From: Amycolatopsis acididurans | GTDB lineage: Bacteria; Actinomycetota; Actinomycetes; Mycobacteriales; Pseudonocardiaceae | Length of the DNA: 64,000 bases | Assembly: GCF_012328925.1 (NCBI RefSeq) | Contig: NZ_JAAXLS010000001.1 | Span: 558,001 to 622,000, forward strand | Direction of reading: 5' to 3' | In this document: positions 33,795-41,868 of the stretch, one piece after another | Layout: the number at the start of each line of letters is the position of its first letter | Position numbering within the stretch: position 1 is the first letter of the stretch | Translations under genes and position numbers: made by a program | Notes under the pieces: model-generated | Seen by the model: the letters and a program-made list of their open reading frames with translations, nothing else | Database searches by the model: none | Told to the model about the DNA's origin: nothing

Positions 33795-36076
33795 AATGGC
33801 CGCGGGAAACACTGCTGCTGGCGGCGATCGCGCTGCTGCTCGCCGCGGGCGGCGCCGTCTGGCCGTCCACCCCGATGCTCGCCGACATCCTGTGGGGCCT
33901 CGCGGACGGCACCGCGCTGGTGCCCGCGATCGTCTGGGTCGCCAAGGATCTGCGTGCGCACCGCTGGGGCGCCGATCTGCTCGCCGTGCTGGCGCTGGCG
34001 AGCACGCTCGCCGTCGGTGAGTTCCTCGCGGGCGCCATCATCGCCCTCATGGTCGCCACCGGGCGACTGCTCGAAGCGGCCGCGCAGCGCCGCGCGGGAC
34101 GTGATCTGTCGGCGCTGCTCGAACGCGCGCCCACCACCGCCCACCTGCGTCGCGACGGACAGCTGGACACCGTCGAGGTGGGCCTGGTCGCCGCCGGCGA
34201 CCAGGTTGTCGTGCTGCCCGGCGAGATCGTGCCCGTGGACGGGCTGCTGATCGGCGAGGGCCTGTTCGACGAGTCGGCGCTGACCGGCGAGGGCGTGCCG
34301 GTGGAACGGCACGCGGGGGAGCGGGTGCGCAGCGGCGTGGTCAACGCCGGCGTCGCCGTGGACATCCACGCGACCGCGGCGGCCGATGCCAGCACGTACG
34401 CGGGCGTGGTCGCCCTTGCCGAGCAGGCCGCCGCGGGCACCGCGCCCGTCGCGCGGCTCGCCGACCGCATCGCCACCTGGTTCCTGCCTGCCGCGCTGCT
34501 CATCGCGGGGCTGGCGTGGGCGCTGACCGGGGAGCCGGAGCGTGCGGTGGCCGTGCTGGTCACCGCCACGCCGTGCCCGCTGCTGCTGGCGGTCCCCGTC
34601 GCGATCACCGCCGGGATGTCGCGGGCGTCGCGCGCGGGTGTCGTCGTCAAGGACGGCGCCGCACTGGAGCTGCTCGGCCTCGCCCACACGCTCACGATGG
34701 ACAAGACCGGCACCGTGACCGAAGGCAGGCCCGAGGTGTTCGACGTGCGGTGCGCGCCGGGCGTGACGGCCGAGGAGGCGCTCGCGGTCGCGGCCGCCGT
34801 CGAACAGTATTCGCCACACGTGCTCGCCAGTGCCGTGCTGCGCGCGGCACATCGCGCCGGAATCACCGTCACGGGTGCGGAATCGGTGTCGGAGGAACCG
34901 GGCCGCGGCGCCACCGGGCGCCTCGACGGCCACCTGGTGCGGGTGGGCCGCCGCGTCGACGGGGCCACGATGCCGGACTGGGCCCGCGGCGCCGCGCGCC
35001 GGGGACGGCTGGACCTCGCCTCGATCATCTGGGTCGAACGCGACGGCCTGCCGATCGCCGCGCTGCTGGTGCGCGACCGGATCCGCTCCGACGCCGCACG
35101 CACCATGCGCAGGCTGCGCGCGTCCGGACTGAACACCGTGGTGCTGCTGACCGGTGACCGCGTCGACAACGCCGCCGAGGTCGCCGGCCTGATCGGCGTC
35201 GACGAGGTGCGTGCCGAGGCGAGCCCGGCGGACAAGATCGAACGCGTGCGCGCCGAGCACGAGCGAGCCGTGACGGTGATGGTGGGCGACGGGGTGAACG
35301 ACGCGCCCGCGCTCGCCGCCGCGGACGTAGGCATCGCACTGGGCTCCCGCGGGTCCACCGCGGCCGTGCGGGCGGCGGACGCCGTCATCGTGGACGACCG
35401 GATCGACCGGCTCGCCGATGCCGTGGAGATCGCCCGCCGGACGCGGCGCCTTGCCGTGCAGAGCGCGGGAATCGGCACGGCATTGTCGTTGCTGGCGATG
35501 GCGGCCGCGGCCTTCGGCTGGCTGGTCCCGGTCGCCGGCGCGGTCGTGCAGGAGGCGATCGACGTCGCCGTGATCCTCAACGCGCTGCGAGCGCTGCGCC
35601 GGCACCGGCGGCTATCCGGGCCGGACGCCCTGCTGCGGCGTTTTTCCCACGAGCACGAGGAACTCATGCCCGCGCGCGCCGCCGTCCGGCAGGCCGCCGA
35701 CGCGCTCGGTGAAGGTCCTGGCCCGGCCGCCGACGCCGCGGTCCGGCGCGCGTACCGGTTGCTGACCGAACGGGTGCTGCCGCATGAACTGGCCGAGGAG
35801 ACCGAGCTCTACCCGGTGCTGGGGGAGGTGCTGGGCAGTCCGGAAGGGACGGTCACGATGAGCCGGGCGCACGCGGAGATCCAGCGGCTCGTGCGCCGTC
35901 TCGGCAGGCATCTGGCCGAATCCCCGCATGCGATCCAGCCCGATCAGCTCGACGATCTGCGCGCGACGCTGTACGGCCTCGACGCGATCCTGACGCTGCA
36001 CTTCGCGCAGGAGGAAGAAGCGTATTTCACGCTCTCTTCCGCGGGAGGAGAAGGACATGGACATGGGCATGGGTAA
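33791..36076 (+). CDS. P1B-5-type metal ATPase with C-terminal hemerythrin domain
   Basis: Protein of 761 residues. Transport core has a TPC metal motif in the membrane helix (Thr260-Pro-Cys262), phosphorylation site DKTGT (Asp304), actuator loop GEG (normally TGE; here LTGEGVP), and hinge [10 protein letters not shown]. From about 617 a hemerythrin-like HHE domain has candidate ligands His620/His622, His665, Glu669, His694, His737 and Glu741-743. It ends in a His-Gly tail (GHGHGHG). TPC plus a hemerythrin tail defines P1B-5 ATPases such as Sinorhizobium Nia (Ni/Fe export). The diiron domain suggests sensing of iron or oxygen. The stop overlaps the next gene by 20 bp. Confidence 0.92.
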   Translation: MKWPRETLLLAAIALLLAAGGAVWPSTPMLADILWGLADGTALVPAIVWVAKDLRAHRWGADLLAVLALASTLAVGEFLAGAIIALMVATGRLLEAAAQRRAGRDLSALLERAPTTAHLRRDGQLDTVEVGLVAAGDQVVVLPGEIVPVDGLLIGEGLFDESALTGEGVPVERHAGERVRSGVVNAGVAVDIHATAAADASTYAGVVALAEQAAAGTAPVARLADRIATWFLPAALLIAGLAWALTGEPERAVAVLVTATPCPLLLAVPVAITAGMSRASRAGVVVKDGAALELLGLAHTLTMDKTGTVTEGRPEVFDVRCAPGVTAEEALAVAAAVEQYSPHVLASAVLRAAHRAGITVTGAESVSEEPGRGATGRLDGHLVRVGRRVDGATMPDWARGAARRGRLDLASIIWVERDGLPIAALLVRDRIRSDAARTMRRLRASGLNTVVLLTGDRVDNAAEVAGLIGVDEVRAEASPADKIERVRAEHERAVTVMVGDGVNDAPALAAADVGIALGSRGSTAAVRAADAVIVDDRIDRLADAVEIARRTRRLAVQSAGIGTALSLLAMAAAAFGWLVPVAGAVVQEAIDVAVILNALRALRRHRRLSGPDALLRRFSHEHEELMPARAAVRQAADALGEGPGPAADAAVRRAYRLLTERVLPHELAEETELYPVLGEVLGSPEGTVTMSRAHAEIQRLVRRLGRHLAESPHAIQPDQLDDLRATLYGLDAILTLHFAQEEEAYFTLSSAGGEGHGHGHG

Positions 36077-37046
36077 CGGACTGCCGCCGCTGATCGAGCG
36101 GGCGGTCGAGGCCGCGACACGGGCGCCGTCCGCGTACAACACACAGCCGTGGCGCTTCCTCATCGACGGCGACCGTATCGACGTGGTGCTGGACCGCGCC
36201 CGGGTGCTCGGGGTGGCCGATCCGGACGCCCGCGAGGCCCGGCTGTCCTGCGGCGCGGCCGTGTTCAACCTGTGCGTTTCGTTGCGGGCCAACGGAAGGC
36301 GCGCGCCGGTGCGGCTGCTGCCGGACCGCCTCCAGCCCGACCTGCTGGCCGCGATCACGATCGAGGGTGAGCACGAGCCCTCCGCCGCCGATCACGCACT
36401 CGGCAAGGCCGTGCCGAGGCGGCACACCAACCGCAGGCCCTTCTTCGAGCGTGCGGTGCCCGCGCACGCGCGCCGGGAACTGGACAAGGCCGCCGCCGCG
36501 AGCGGTGCCCGGCTGGCGCTGATCGAGGCCTCCGCGCGCTATGACGCGATCGCCGTGCTCACCCGGCGCGCCGAGCACATCCAGGCGACCGACGAACGGT
36601 TCCAGGCCGAGACCGAATACTGGACCGGGCGGCCTGCCGGGCACACCGACGGGGTGCCCGCGCACGCCGCCGGTCCGCCGCCGGACCCCGACGGCGCGCT
36701 GCGGTTGCGCCCGTTCCGGGGTGGCGAAACGCTGCCCGCGCGTCCCTACGAGCAGCAGCCCCTGCTGGCCGCGCTGCTCACCACGGCGCCGGGTCCGCGC
36801 GCCGAGATCCAGGCTGGGATGGCGCTGCAGCACGTGCTGCTGACCGCCACGACGCTCGGGCTGGCCGCGTCGTTTCTGTCCCAGCCGCTGGAGGTGCCGG
36901 CGACCTGCCGGGCGGTCGCGGATCTCTTCCGCGCCGAGGGGACCGTGCACGCCCTGCTGCGCATCGGATACGGCCATCCGGCCGCGCCGATCCCGCGGCG
37001 TCCGGTGGCCGAAGTCGTGACCGTGCGAGACAACACCAGGAGGTAG
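36057..37046 (+). CDS. Acg-family nitroreductase (FMN-dependent), paralogue 2
   Basis: Protein of 329 residues with the flavin motif [12 protein letters not shown] (23-34), the RRHTNRRPF stretch (about 120-128), and C-terminal [20 protein letters not shown] and [10 protein letters not shown]. Full-length relative of the protein at 6.8 kb, like mycobacterial Rv3131/Rv3127, DosR-regulon members. Starts by overlap inside the ATPase 3' end; ATG 36057 has GGAGGAGAAGG, with later in-frame ATGs at 36063 and 36069 also possible. Physiological electron acceptor unknown. Confidence 0.9.
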   Translation: MDMGMGNGLPPLIERAVEAATRAPSAYNTQPWRFLIDGDRIDVVLDRARVLGVADPDAREARLSCGAAVFNLCVSLRANGRRAPVRLLPDRLQPDLLAAITIEGEHEPSAADHALGKAVPRRHTNRRPFFERAVPAHARRELDKAAAASGARLALIEASARYDAIAVLTRRAEHIQATDERFQAETEYWTGRPAGHTDGVPAHAAGPPPDPDGALRLRPFRGGETLPARPYEQQPLLAALLTTAPGPRAEIQAGMALQHVLLTATTLGLAASFLSQPLEVPATCRAVADLFRAEGTVHALLRIGYGHPAAPIPRRPVAEVVTVRDNTRR

Positions 37047-37048
37047 CC

Positions 37049-37780
37049 ATGAGCTTTTTGGGAATCGCGATCGTGCGTCAGTACCAGCGGGGCGTGGTGT
37101 TCCGGTTCGGCCGGATCCGCCCGGTACGGGAACCGGGTATCCGGTTCATGATCCCGCTCGTCGACCGGATGCGGAAGGTCAGCCTGCGGACGGTGACTAT
37201 GCCGATCCCGTCGCAGCAGGTCATCACCAAGGACAACGTGTCCATCGGCGTGGCCGCGGTGGCCTACTTCCGCCGCGTCGACCCGGTGCGCTCGATCGTC
37301 GCGATCGAGAACGTGGAGGACGCGATCAGCCAGATCGCGCAGACGACCGTGCGCAACGTCGTCGGCCGCTCGCATCTGGACGACGTGCTCTCCGAGACGG
37401 AGAAACTCAACGAGTCGATCAAGGACATCCTGGACACCACCACGGAACGGTGGGGTGTGCTCGTCGAACTGGTGGAGCTGAAGGACATCGAGCTGCCGCA
37501 GTCGATGCAGCGCGCGATGGCACGCGAGGCCGAGGCCGAGCGCGAGAAGCGCGGCAAGATCATCGCCGCCGAGGGCGAGGCGTTGTCGGCGGGCAAGCTC
37601 GCCGAAGCCGCCGACGTCATCCAGCGCCACCCGGTGGCGCTGCAGCTGCGGAACCTGCAGGTGCTCAACGAGATCGCGATCGAGAAGAACTCGACGATCG
37701 TGTTCCCGGCACAGCTGATGGACAGCTTCCGCACCCTGCGCTCCTTTGTGGACGGCGAGGCCGTTTCCCAGGGCCGATGA
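37049..37780 (+). CDS. SPFH/band-7 protein, slipin type, without the usual N-terminal membrane anchor
   Basis: Protein of 243 residues. The slipin SPFH domain covers most of it ([70 protein letters not shown]), then an Ala/Glu-rich coiled helix ([21 protein letters not shown]) and ENSTIVFP-like [13 protein letters not shown]. Slipins normally begin with a membrane hairpin; here only MSFLGIAIV precedes the domain, so attachment may be peripheral. ATG 37049 follows AGGAGG; the stop overlaps the NAPRTase start (ATGA). Confidence 0.9.
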   Translation: MSFLGIAIVRQYQRGVVFRFGRIRPVREPGIRFMIPLVDRMRKVSLRTVTMPIPSQQVITKDNVSIGVAAVAYFRRVDPVRSIVAIENVEDAISQIAQTTVRNVVGRSHLDDVLSETEKLNESIKDILDTTTERWGVLVELVELKDIELPQSMQRAMAREAEAEREKRGKIIAAEGEALSAGKLAEAADVIQRHPVALQLRNLQVLNEIAIEKNSTIVFPAQLMDSFRTLRSFVDGEAVSQGR

Positions 37781-39111
37781 CGGCACTGCACACCGATCTG
37801 TACGAGATCCGGATGGCGGCGAGCTACCTGCGCCGCGGCATGACCGAGCCCGCGACCTTCAGCCTGTTCGTCCGGGACCTGCCCGGGGACCGGGGTTTCC
37901 TGGTGGCCGCGGGACTCGCCGACTGCCTGTCGTTTCTGGAAAGCCTGTACTTCGACGAGAGCGAACTGGCCTATCTCCGCGACACGGTGCACCTGAGGGA
38001 GTCCGATGTGGACGCGCTCGGGCGCATCCGGTTCCGCGGCGAGGTGTGGGCGCCGCCGGAGGGCACGATCGTGTTCCCCGGCGAGCCGCTGCTGGAGGTC
38101 ACCGCGCCACTGCCGCAGGCGCAGCTCGTGGAGACCGCGATGCTCAACCACTTGACCTTCCAGTCCACGGTGGCGACCAAGGCCGCCCGCTGCCGGCTCG
38201 CGGCGGCGGGCGCGGAGCTGGTGGACTTCGCCGCGCGCCGCACCCACGGTCCCGGCGCGGCGTTCGCGGTGGCACGGGCGTGCGCGCTGGCCGGGTTCGG
38301 CGGCACCAGCCACGTCGCCTCGGCGCGCCGGTTCGGGTTGCGCCCGGTCGGCACGATGGCGCACTCCTACATCCAGGCCTTTCCCGGTGAGATCGAGGCT
38401 TTTCGGGCGTTCGCCGAGGACTTCCCGGACAACACGGTGTTCCTGGTGGACACCTACGACACGATCACCGGTGTGCGCGCCGCGATCGACGTGGCGCGCG
38501 CGGCCGGGATACCGGACGAGCGGGCCGGGATCCGGCTCGACTCCGGCGATCTGCTCGCGCTGGCCCGGCAGGCGCGGCGCCTGCTCGACGACGCCGGGAT
38601 GACGCGGTCGGTGATCATGGCCAGCGGCGGGCTCGACGAGTACGAGCTGAGCAGGCTCACCGCCGCGGGTGCCCCGATCGATTCCTACGGTGTCGGCACG
38701 AAGGTCGGGGTGTCGGCCGACGCGCCGGCGCTGGACAGCGCGTACAAGCTCGTCGAATACGCGGGCAGGCCGGTGATGAAGCTGTCCTCGGGCAAGGCCA
38801 CGCTTCCCGGTGCGAAACAGGTTTTCCGCACCGCGCCTGGCGAGCCGGACGTGCTCGCGTCGCGCGACGAGCCGGTGCCGCGCGGGCACCGGCCGCTGCT
38901 GGTGCCGGTCATGCGGAACGGGCGCAGGCTGCGCGGCAGCGACTCGCTCGCCGACGCGCGCCGCCGCTTCGAGCGCGATCTGCGGTGGCTGCCCGAATCC
39001 GCCCGGCGGCTGCGCGGCCCGCGCCCGGTCGAGGTGCGCCGCTCGGCGCACCTCGAGGACCTCACCGCGCGGGTGCGGGCGGCGGCCAGGGCGCTGAACT
39101 CACCCCGGTGA
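37777..39111 (+). CDS. pncB: Nicotinate phosphoribosyltransferase
   Basis: Protein of 444 residues converting nicotinate, PRPP and ATP to nicotinate mononucleotide in NAD salvage. Family motifs: [56 protein letters not shown] with the active-site His in [25 protein letters not shown] and [11 protein letters not shown]. tuberculosis pncB2 (Rv0573c) is the DosR-controlled copy and is also close to this length. Last gene of the metal-ATPase operon; overlaps the convergent WS/DGAT gene by 12 bp. Confidence 0.94.
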   Translation: MTALHTDLYEIRMAASYLRRGMTEPATFSLFVRDLPGDRGFLVAAGLADCLSFLESLYFDESELAYLRDTVHLRESDVDALGRIRFRGEVWAPPEGTIVFPGEPLLEVTAPLPQAQLVETAMLNHLTFQSTVATKAARCRLAAAGAELVDFAARRTHGPGAAFAVARACALAGFGGTSHVASARRFGLRPVGTMAHSYIQAFPGEIEAFRAFAEDFPDNTVFLVDTYDTITGVRAAIDVARAAGIPDERAGIRLDSGDLLALARQARRLLDDAGMTRSVIMASGGLDEYELSRLTAAGAPIDSYGVGTKVGVSADAPALDSAYKLVEYAGRPVMKLSSGKATLPGAKQVFRTAPGEPDVLASRDEPVPRGHRPLLVPVMRNGRRLRGSDSLADARRRFERDLRWLPESARRLRGPRPVEVRRSAHLEDLTARVRAAARALNSPR

Positions 39112-40497
39112 ACTCGCGGCGCCGGCCTTGGCGTGCGCTGCTTCGGCCAGTGCCGCGATATCGCGCTCGACGGCCTCGGCGAGCAGGTGCGTCTTCGGCG
39201 CGCTGTCCAGATCCGCGGTGATGCCGAAGGACATCCGGTCCCGGTAGGTCAGCACGGCGATCCCCGTGCGCAGGCGCAGCGCGATCGGCACGTACGGATA
39301 GAGTTCGGCGATCTCGCGGCCCAGCACCGACAGGCTGCCGCGGGGTCCCGGCACGTTCGTGGTGACGGTGACGATGTTGCGCTGCGGCAGTTTCGCCGCG
39401 GCGCGCACCGCCCATGCGACCGGCGCGAACGGCCCCCACTGGGCCGAGGTGGTGACGGCGAGACCGGCCTGGGCTTCCTTGTGTGCCTTGAGCACCGCGA
39501 GCCTGCGGTGCACCGCCACCAGCCGCAGCACCGGATCCGGGAGGTCGACCGGCAGCAACGGCAGCATCAGCGACACCTGGTTGTCCATCGCGGCCGGTTC
39601 GCCGCTGCGGACCGAGACGGGCACGAGGGTGCGCAGGCTGTTCGGCGCCGGTTCCTCGCCCCGGTCGAGCAGCACCGTGCGGAACGCGCCGCTGACGGCG
39701 GCGAGCACCACGTCGTTGACCGTGACGCCGAACGCCTTGGCGATCCCGACGATCTCGGGCAGCGACGCGTGCGCGAGTTCGTAGTGCCGCAGATGCCCGA
39801 TCGGACCGGACAGCGACGAGGGACTGACCGGAATCAGCGCCGAAGCCAGCGCGCCCAGCCCCTGCGCCGCCTCGGTCACCCGCCCGGCCAGTTTCCGTGG
39901 CGCGGCCAGTCCGCGCCCGAGCAGCCGCAGCTCGCTCAGGGGAGTGGTGACCAGCGAGCGCAGCGACTCCGCCAGCGACCGCACGGCACCGGGTTCGGCC
40001 TCGGGTTCGGCGGGCCGCGGTGGTAGTTCGTGCTCGCGGAAGAACACCTCGTGCAGGATGTTGCCGGAGACACCGTCGGTCATGCAGTGGTGCAGTTTGG
40101 ACACGATGGCCCAGCGGCCGTGCTCGAGTCCCTCGATCACCCAGCATTCCCACAGCGGGCGGGCGCGATCGAGCCGTTCGGACATGATCAGCCCGATCAC
40201 GTCGCACAGCGCGCCCTCGTCGCCGGGCGCGGGCAGCGCGATCCGGCGGAAGTGGTGCGTGGGGTCGAAACCGGCGTCCTCGACCCATCTCGGCGGGCCG
40301 AGATCGAGCGGCACGTGCCGGACCCTCTGCCGGTAGCGGGGAACCATGGGTAGCAGCGCGGTGAACGCGGCGACGATCTCGTCCTGTTCGGGCGCGGGGC
40401 CCTCGGCGACGGCGATCGACGCGATGGCCAGCGCGGCCTCCGGGTCCTCGTCCTCGATTTCCAGGAACGCCGCGTCGAGCGGGGTGAGTCGTTCCAT
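39100..40497 (-). CDS. Wax ester synthase/diacylglycerol acyltransferase (WS/DGAT), Tgs1-like
   Basis: Protein of 465 residues. The catalytic HHxxxDG motif is HHCMTDG at 136-142; RPLWECWVIEGL precedes it and a C-terminal NVPGPRGSLSVLGREIAELYPYVPI matches the family. It transfers a fatty acyl group from acyl-CoA to diacylglycerol or an alcohol, storing carbon as triacylglycerol or wax. M. tuberculosis Tgs1 (Rv3130c) is the DosR-regulon member needed for lipid storage in dormancy. It is 20 bp downstream of the site-2 protease gene and probably shares its promoter. Confidence 0.93.
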   Translation of the reverse strand: MERLTPLDAAFLEIEDEDPEAALAIASIAVAEGPAPEQDEIVAAFTALLPMVPRYRQRVRHVPLDLGPPRWVEDAGFDPTHHFRRIALPAPGDEGALCDVIGLIMSERLDRARPLWECWVIEGLEHGRWAIVSKLHHCMTDGVSGNILHEVFFREHELPPRPAEPEAEPGAVRSLAESLRSLVTTPLSELRLLGRGLAAPRKLAGRVTEAAQGLGALASALIPVSPSSLSGPIGHLRHYELAHASLPEIVGIAKAFGVTVNDVVLAAVSGAFRTVLLDRGEEPAPNSLRTLVPVSVRSGEPAAMDNQVSLMLPLLPVDLPDPVLRLVAVHRRLAVLKAHKEAQAGLAVTTSAQWGPFAPVAWAVRAAAKLPQRNIVTVTTNVPGPRGSLSVLGREIAELYPYVPIALRLRTGIAVLTYRDRMSFGITADLDSAPKTHLLAEAVERDIAALAEAAHAKAGAASSPG

Positions 40498-40517
40498 GGA
40501 TCCTCCTCGGTGCGCGA

Positions 40518-41654
40518 TCACGCCGGGACGTGCTGGCCGCCCAGCGCGCTCAGTTCCAGCGCGCGGGCGAGGTCGTCCGTGCTGACGGTGCCGGTGAGCC
40601 TGCCGTCCTCGACGACCAGCAGCAGGCCGGTGCCGCGCCGCACGGGAGTCTTGGTCAGCACGTCGGCGACCTTGTCCTCGGGTGCGGCGAAGCGGGCCGG
40701 CGTGCGGCACGCGTCGGACACGCGGGTGACCAGCCGTTGTTGCGGGGTCAGCCGGGCCAGTTCGGCGAGGCTGACGACGCCGACCGCCTGGCCGTCGAAG
40801 GAGACCACCGGGAACACGCGCCGCCGTGCCGTGGCGGCGTCGTGCGTCACGAACGCTTCGACGGTCCACCAGCCGGGTGCGGTGACGGGATGGGGGTCCA
40901 TGATCGCGCGCAGCCGCAGATCGCCGAGCTGCTGCCGTGCCAGCCCGCCGGTGACCTCGGCCTGCGCGGCGGCCATCAGGAACCAGCCGATGAACGCCAG
41001 CCACAGCCCGGTGAGCTGTGCCATGAAGAACGTCTCCGCCAGGCCGACGATGACGAGGGCGACGCCGAGGCCCTGCCCGGTCAGCGCCGCGACCCGGACC
41101 GCGCGCATGCGGTCGCCGGTGCCCTTCCAGACCGCCGCGCGCAGCACGCGCCCGCCGTCGAGCGGTGCGCCGGGCAGCAGGTTGAACATCCCGAGGATCA
41201 GGTTGGTGATGCCCAGCCAGGCCAGGCCGGTTCCGGCGAGCACGGGCAGCACGTCGCCGGTGAGATAGGCCAGGCCGATGCTCGCGCCGCCGATGAGCAG
41301 GCTGGTCACCGGACCGGATCCGGCGATGACCAGATCGGCCCTCGGGCTCGGCGGCTCGCCCTCCAGTTCGGCCATACCGCCGAGCATCCACAGCGTGATG
41401 CGCTTGACCTTCATGCCGTAGTGGCGTGCGAAGACCGCATGGGTCAGCTCGTGCGCGAGCAGCGACGCCAGGAACAGCACGGCGGTGACGACCGCGGTGA
41501 CCCAGTACCACAGCGCGGGCTGGCCGGGCGCGGAAGCGGGCAGCACGGACTCGCCGAGCAGCCAGGAAATCAGCGCCAGCACGATCGCGACCGACCAGTG
41601 CGCCCCGACGGCGACACCGGCGTAGCGCCCCAGTGGAAACGCGGAACGGAACAT
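40518..41654 (-). CDS. M50 site-2-type membrane protease with CBS domains, Rv2625c-like
   Basis: Protein of 378 residues. Membrane part (1-240) with zinc motif HELTH (68-72) and the second ligand motif NLLPGAPLDGGRVL (about 160-173). It is followed by a cytoplasmic CBS pair (about 248-372; IMDPHPVTAPG, FPVVSFDGQAVGVVSLAEL, LLVVEDGRLTGTVSTDDLA). Same architecture as M. tuberculosis Rv2625c of the DosR regulon. It probably cuts a membrane-bound regulator in response to adenylate state. The start at 41654 lies 36 bp after a strong DosR-like box. Confidence 0.92.
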   Translation of the reverse strand: MFRSAFPLGRYAGVAVGAHWSVAIVLALISWLLGESVLPASAPGQPALWYWVTAVVTAVLFLASLLAHELTHAVFARHYGMKVKRITLWMLGGMAELEGEPPSPRADLVIAGSGPVTSLLIGGASIGLAYLTGDVLPVLAGTGLAWLGITNLILGMFNLLPGAPLDGGRVLRAAVWKGTGDRMRAVRVAALTGQGLGVALVIVGLAETFFMAQLTGLWLAFIGWFLMAAAQAEVTGGLARQQLGDLRLRAIMDPHPVTAPGWWTVEAFVTHDAATARRRVFPVVSFDGQAVGVVSLAELARLTPQQRLVTRVSDACRTPARFAAPEDKVADVLTKTPVRRGTGLLLVVEDGRLTGTVSTDDLARALELSALGGQHVPA

Positions 41655-41687
41655 GCTCCGATGGTGCGCGCCCGCCGCCACCAGGGC

Positions 41688-41859
41688 GTAGGGCCTAAGT
41701 TCCCCTCGTGCGGAGCCGAAAGCCCGCGCCGGGCCCGGCACCGTCGCTCAAGCGTCCGATGTGGACAGATGTGGGGTCGTTGGTCACCTGTTCCGGTGCC
41801 CATCGGCTGTCGTGACCGGCCCCGGCGAGCCCAACCCTGGAAGTGACCAAAGACCTTGG
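41688..41859. promoter_or_regulatory. Two DosR-box-like palindromes, divergent protease-WS/DGAT / P-type ATPase
   Basis: Core GGGCCTAAGTTCCC (41691-41704) lies 36 bp from the protease start. A weaker core GTGACCAAAGACCT (41843-41856) ends 12 bp before the ATPase start, close enough to overlap the transcription start. The 214-bp intergenic region holds nothing else recognised. Confidence 0.55.
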
Positions 41860-41868
41860 GGTGAAGTG

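Noticed and set aside
39100-41511. 803-codon frame suggesting a protease-acyltransferase fusion
   Set aside because: The part upstream of 40497 is out of frame with the real M50 protease; the WS/DGAT has its own start and ribosome-binding site.
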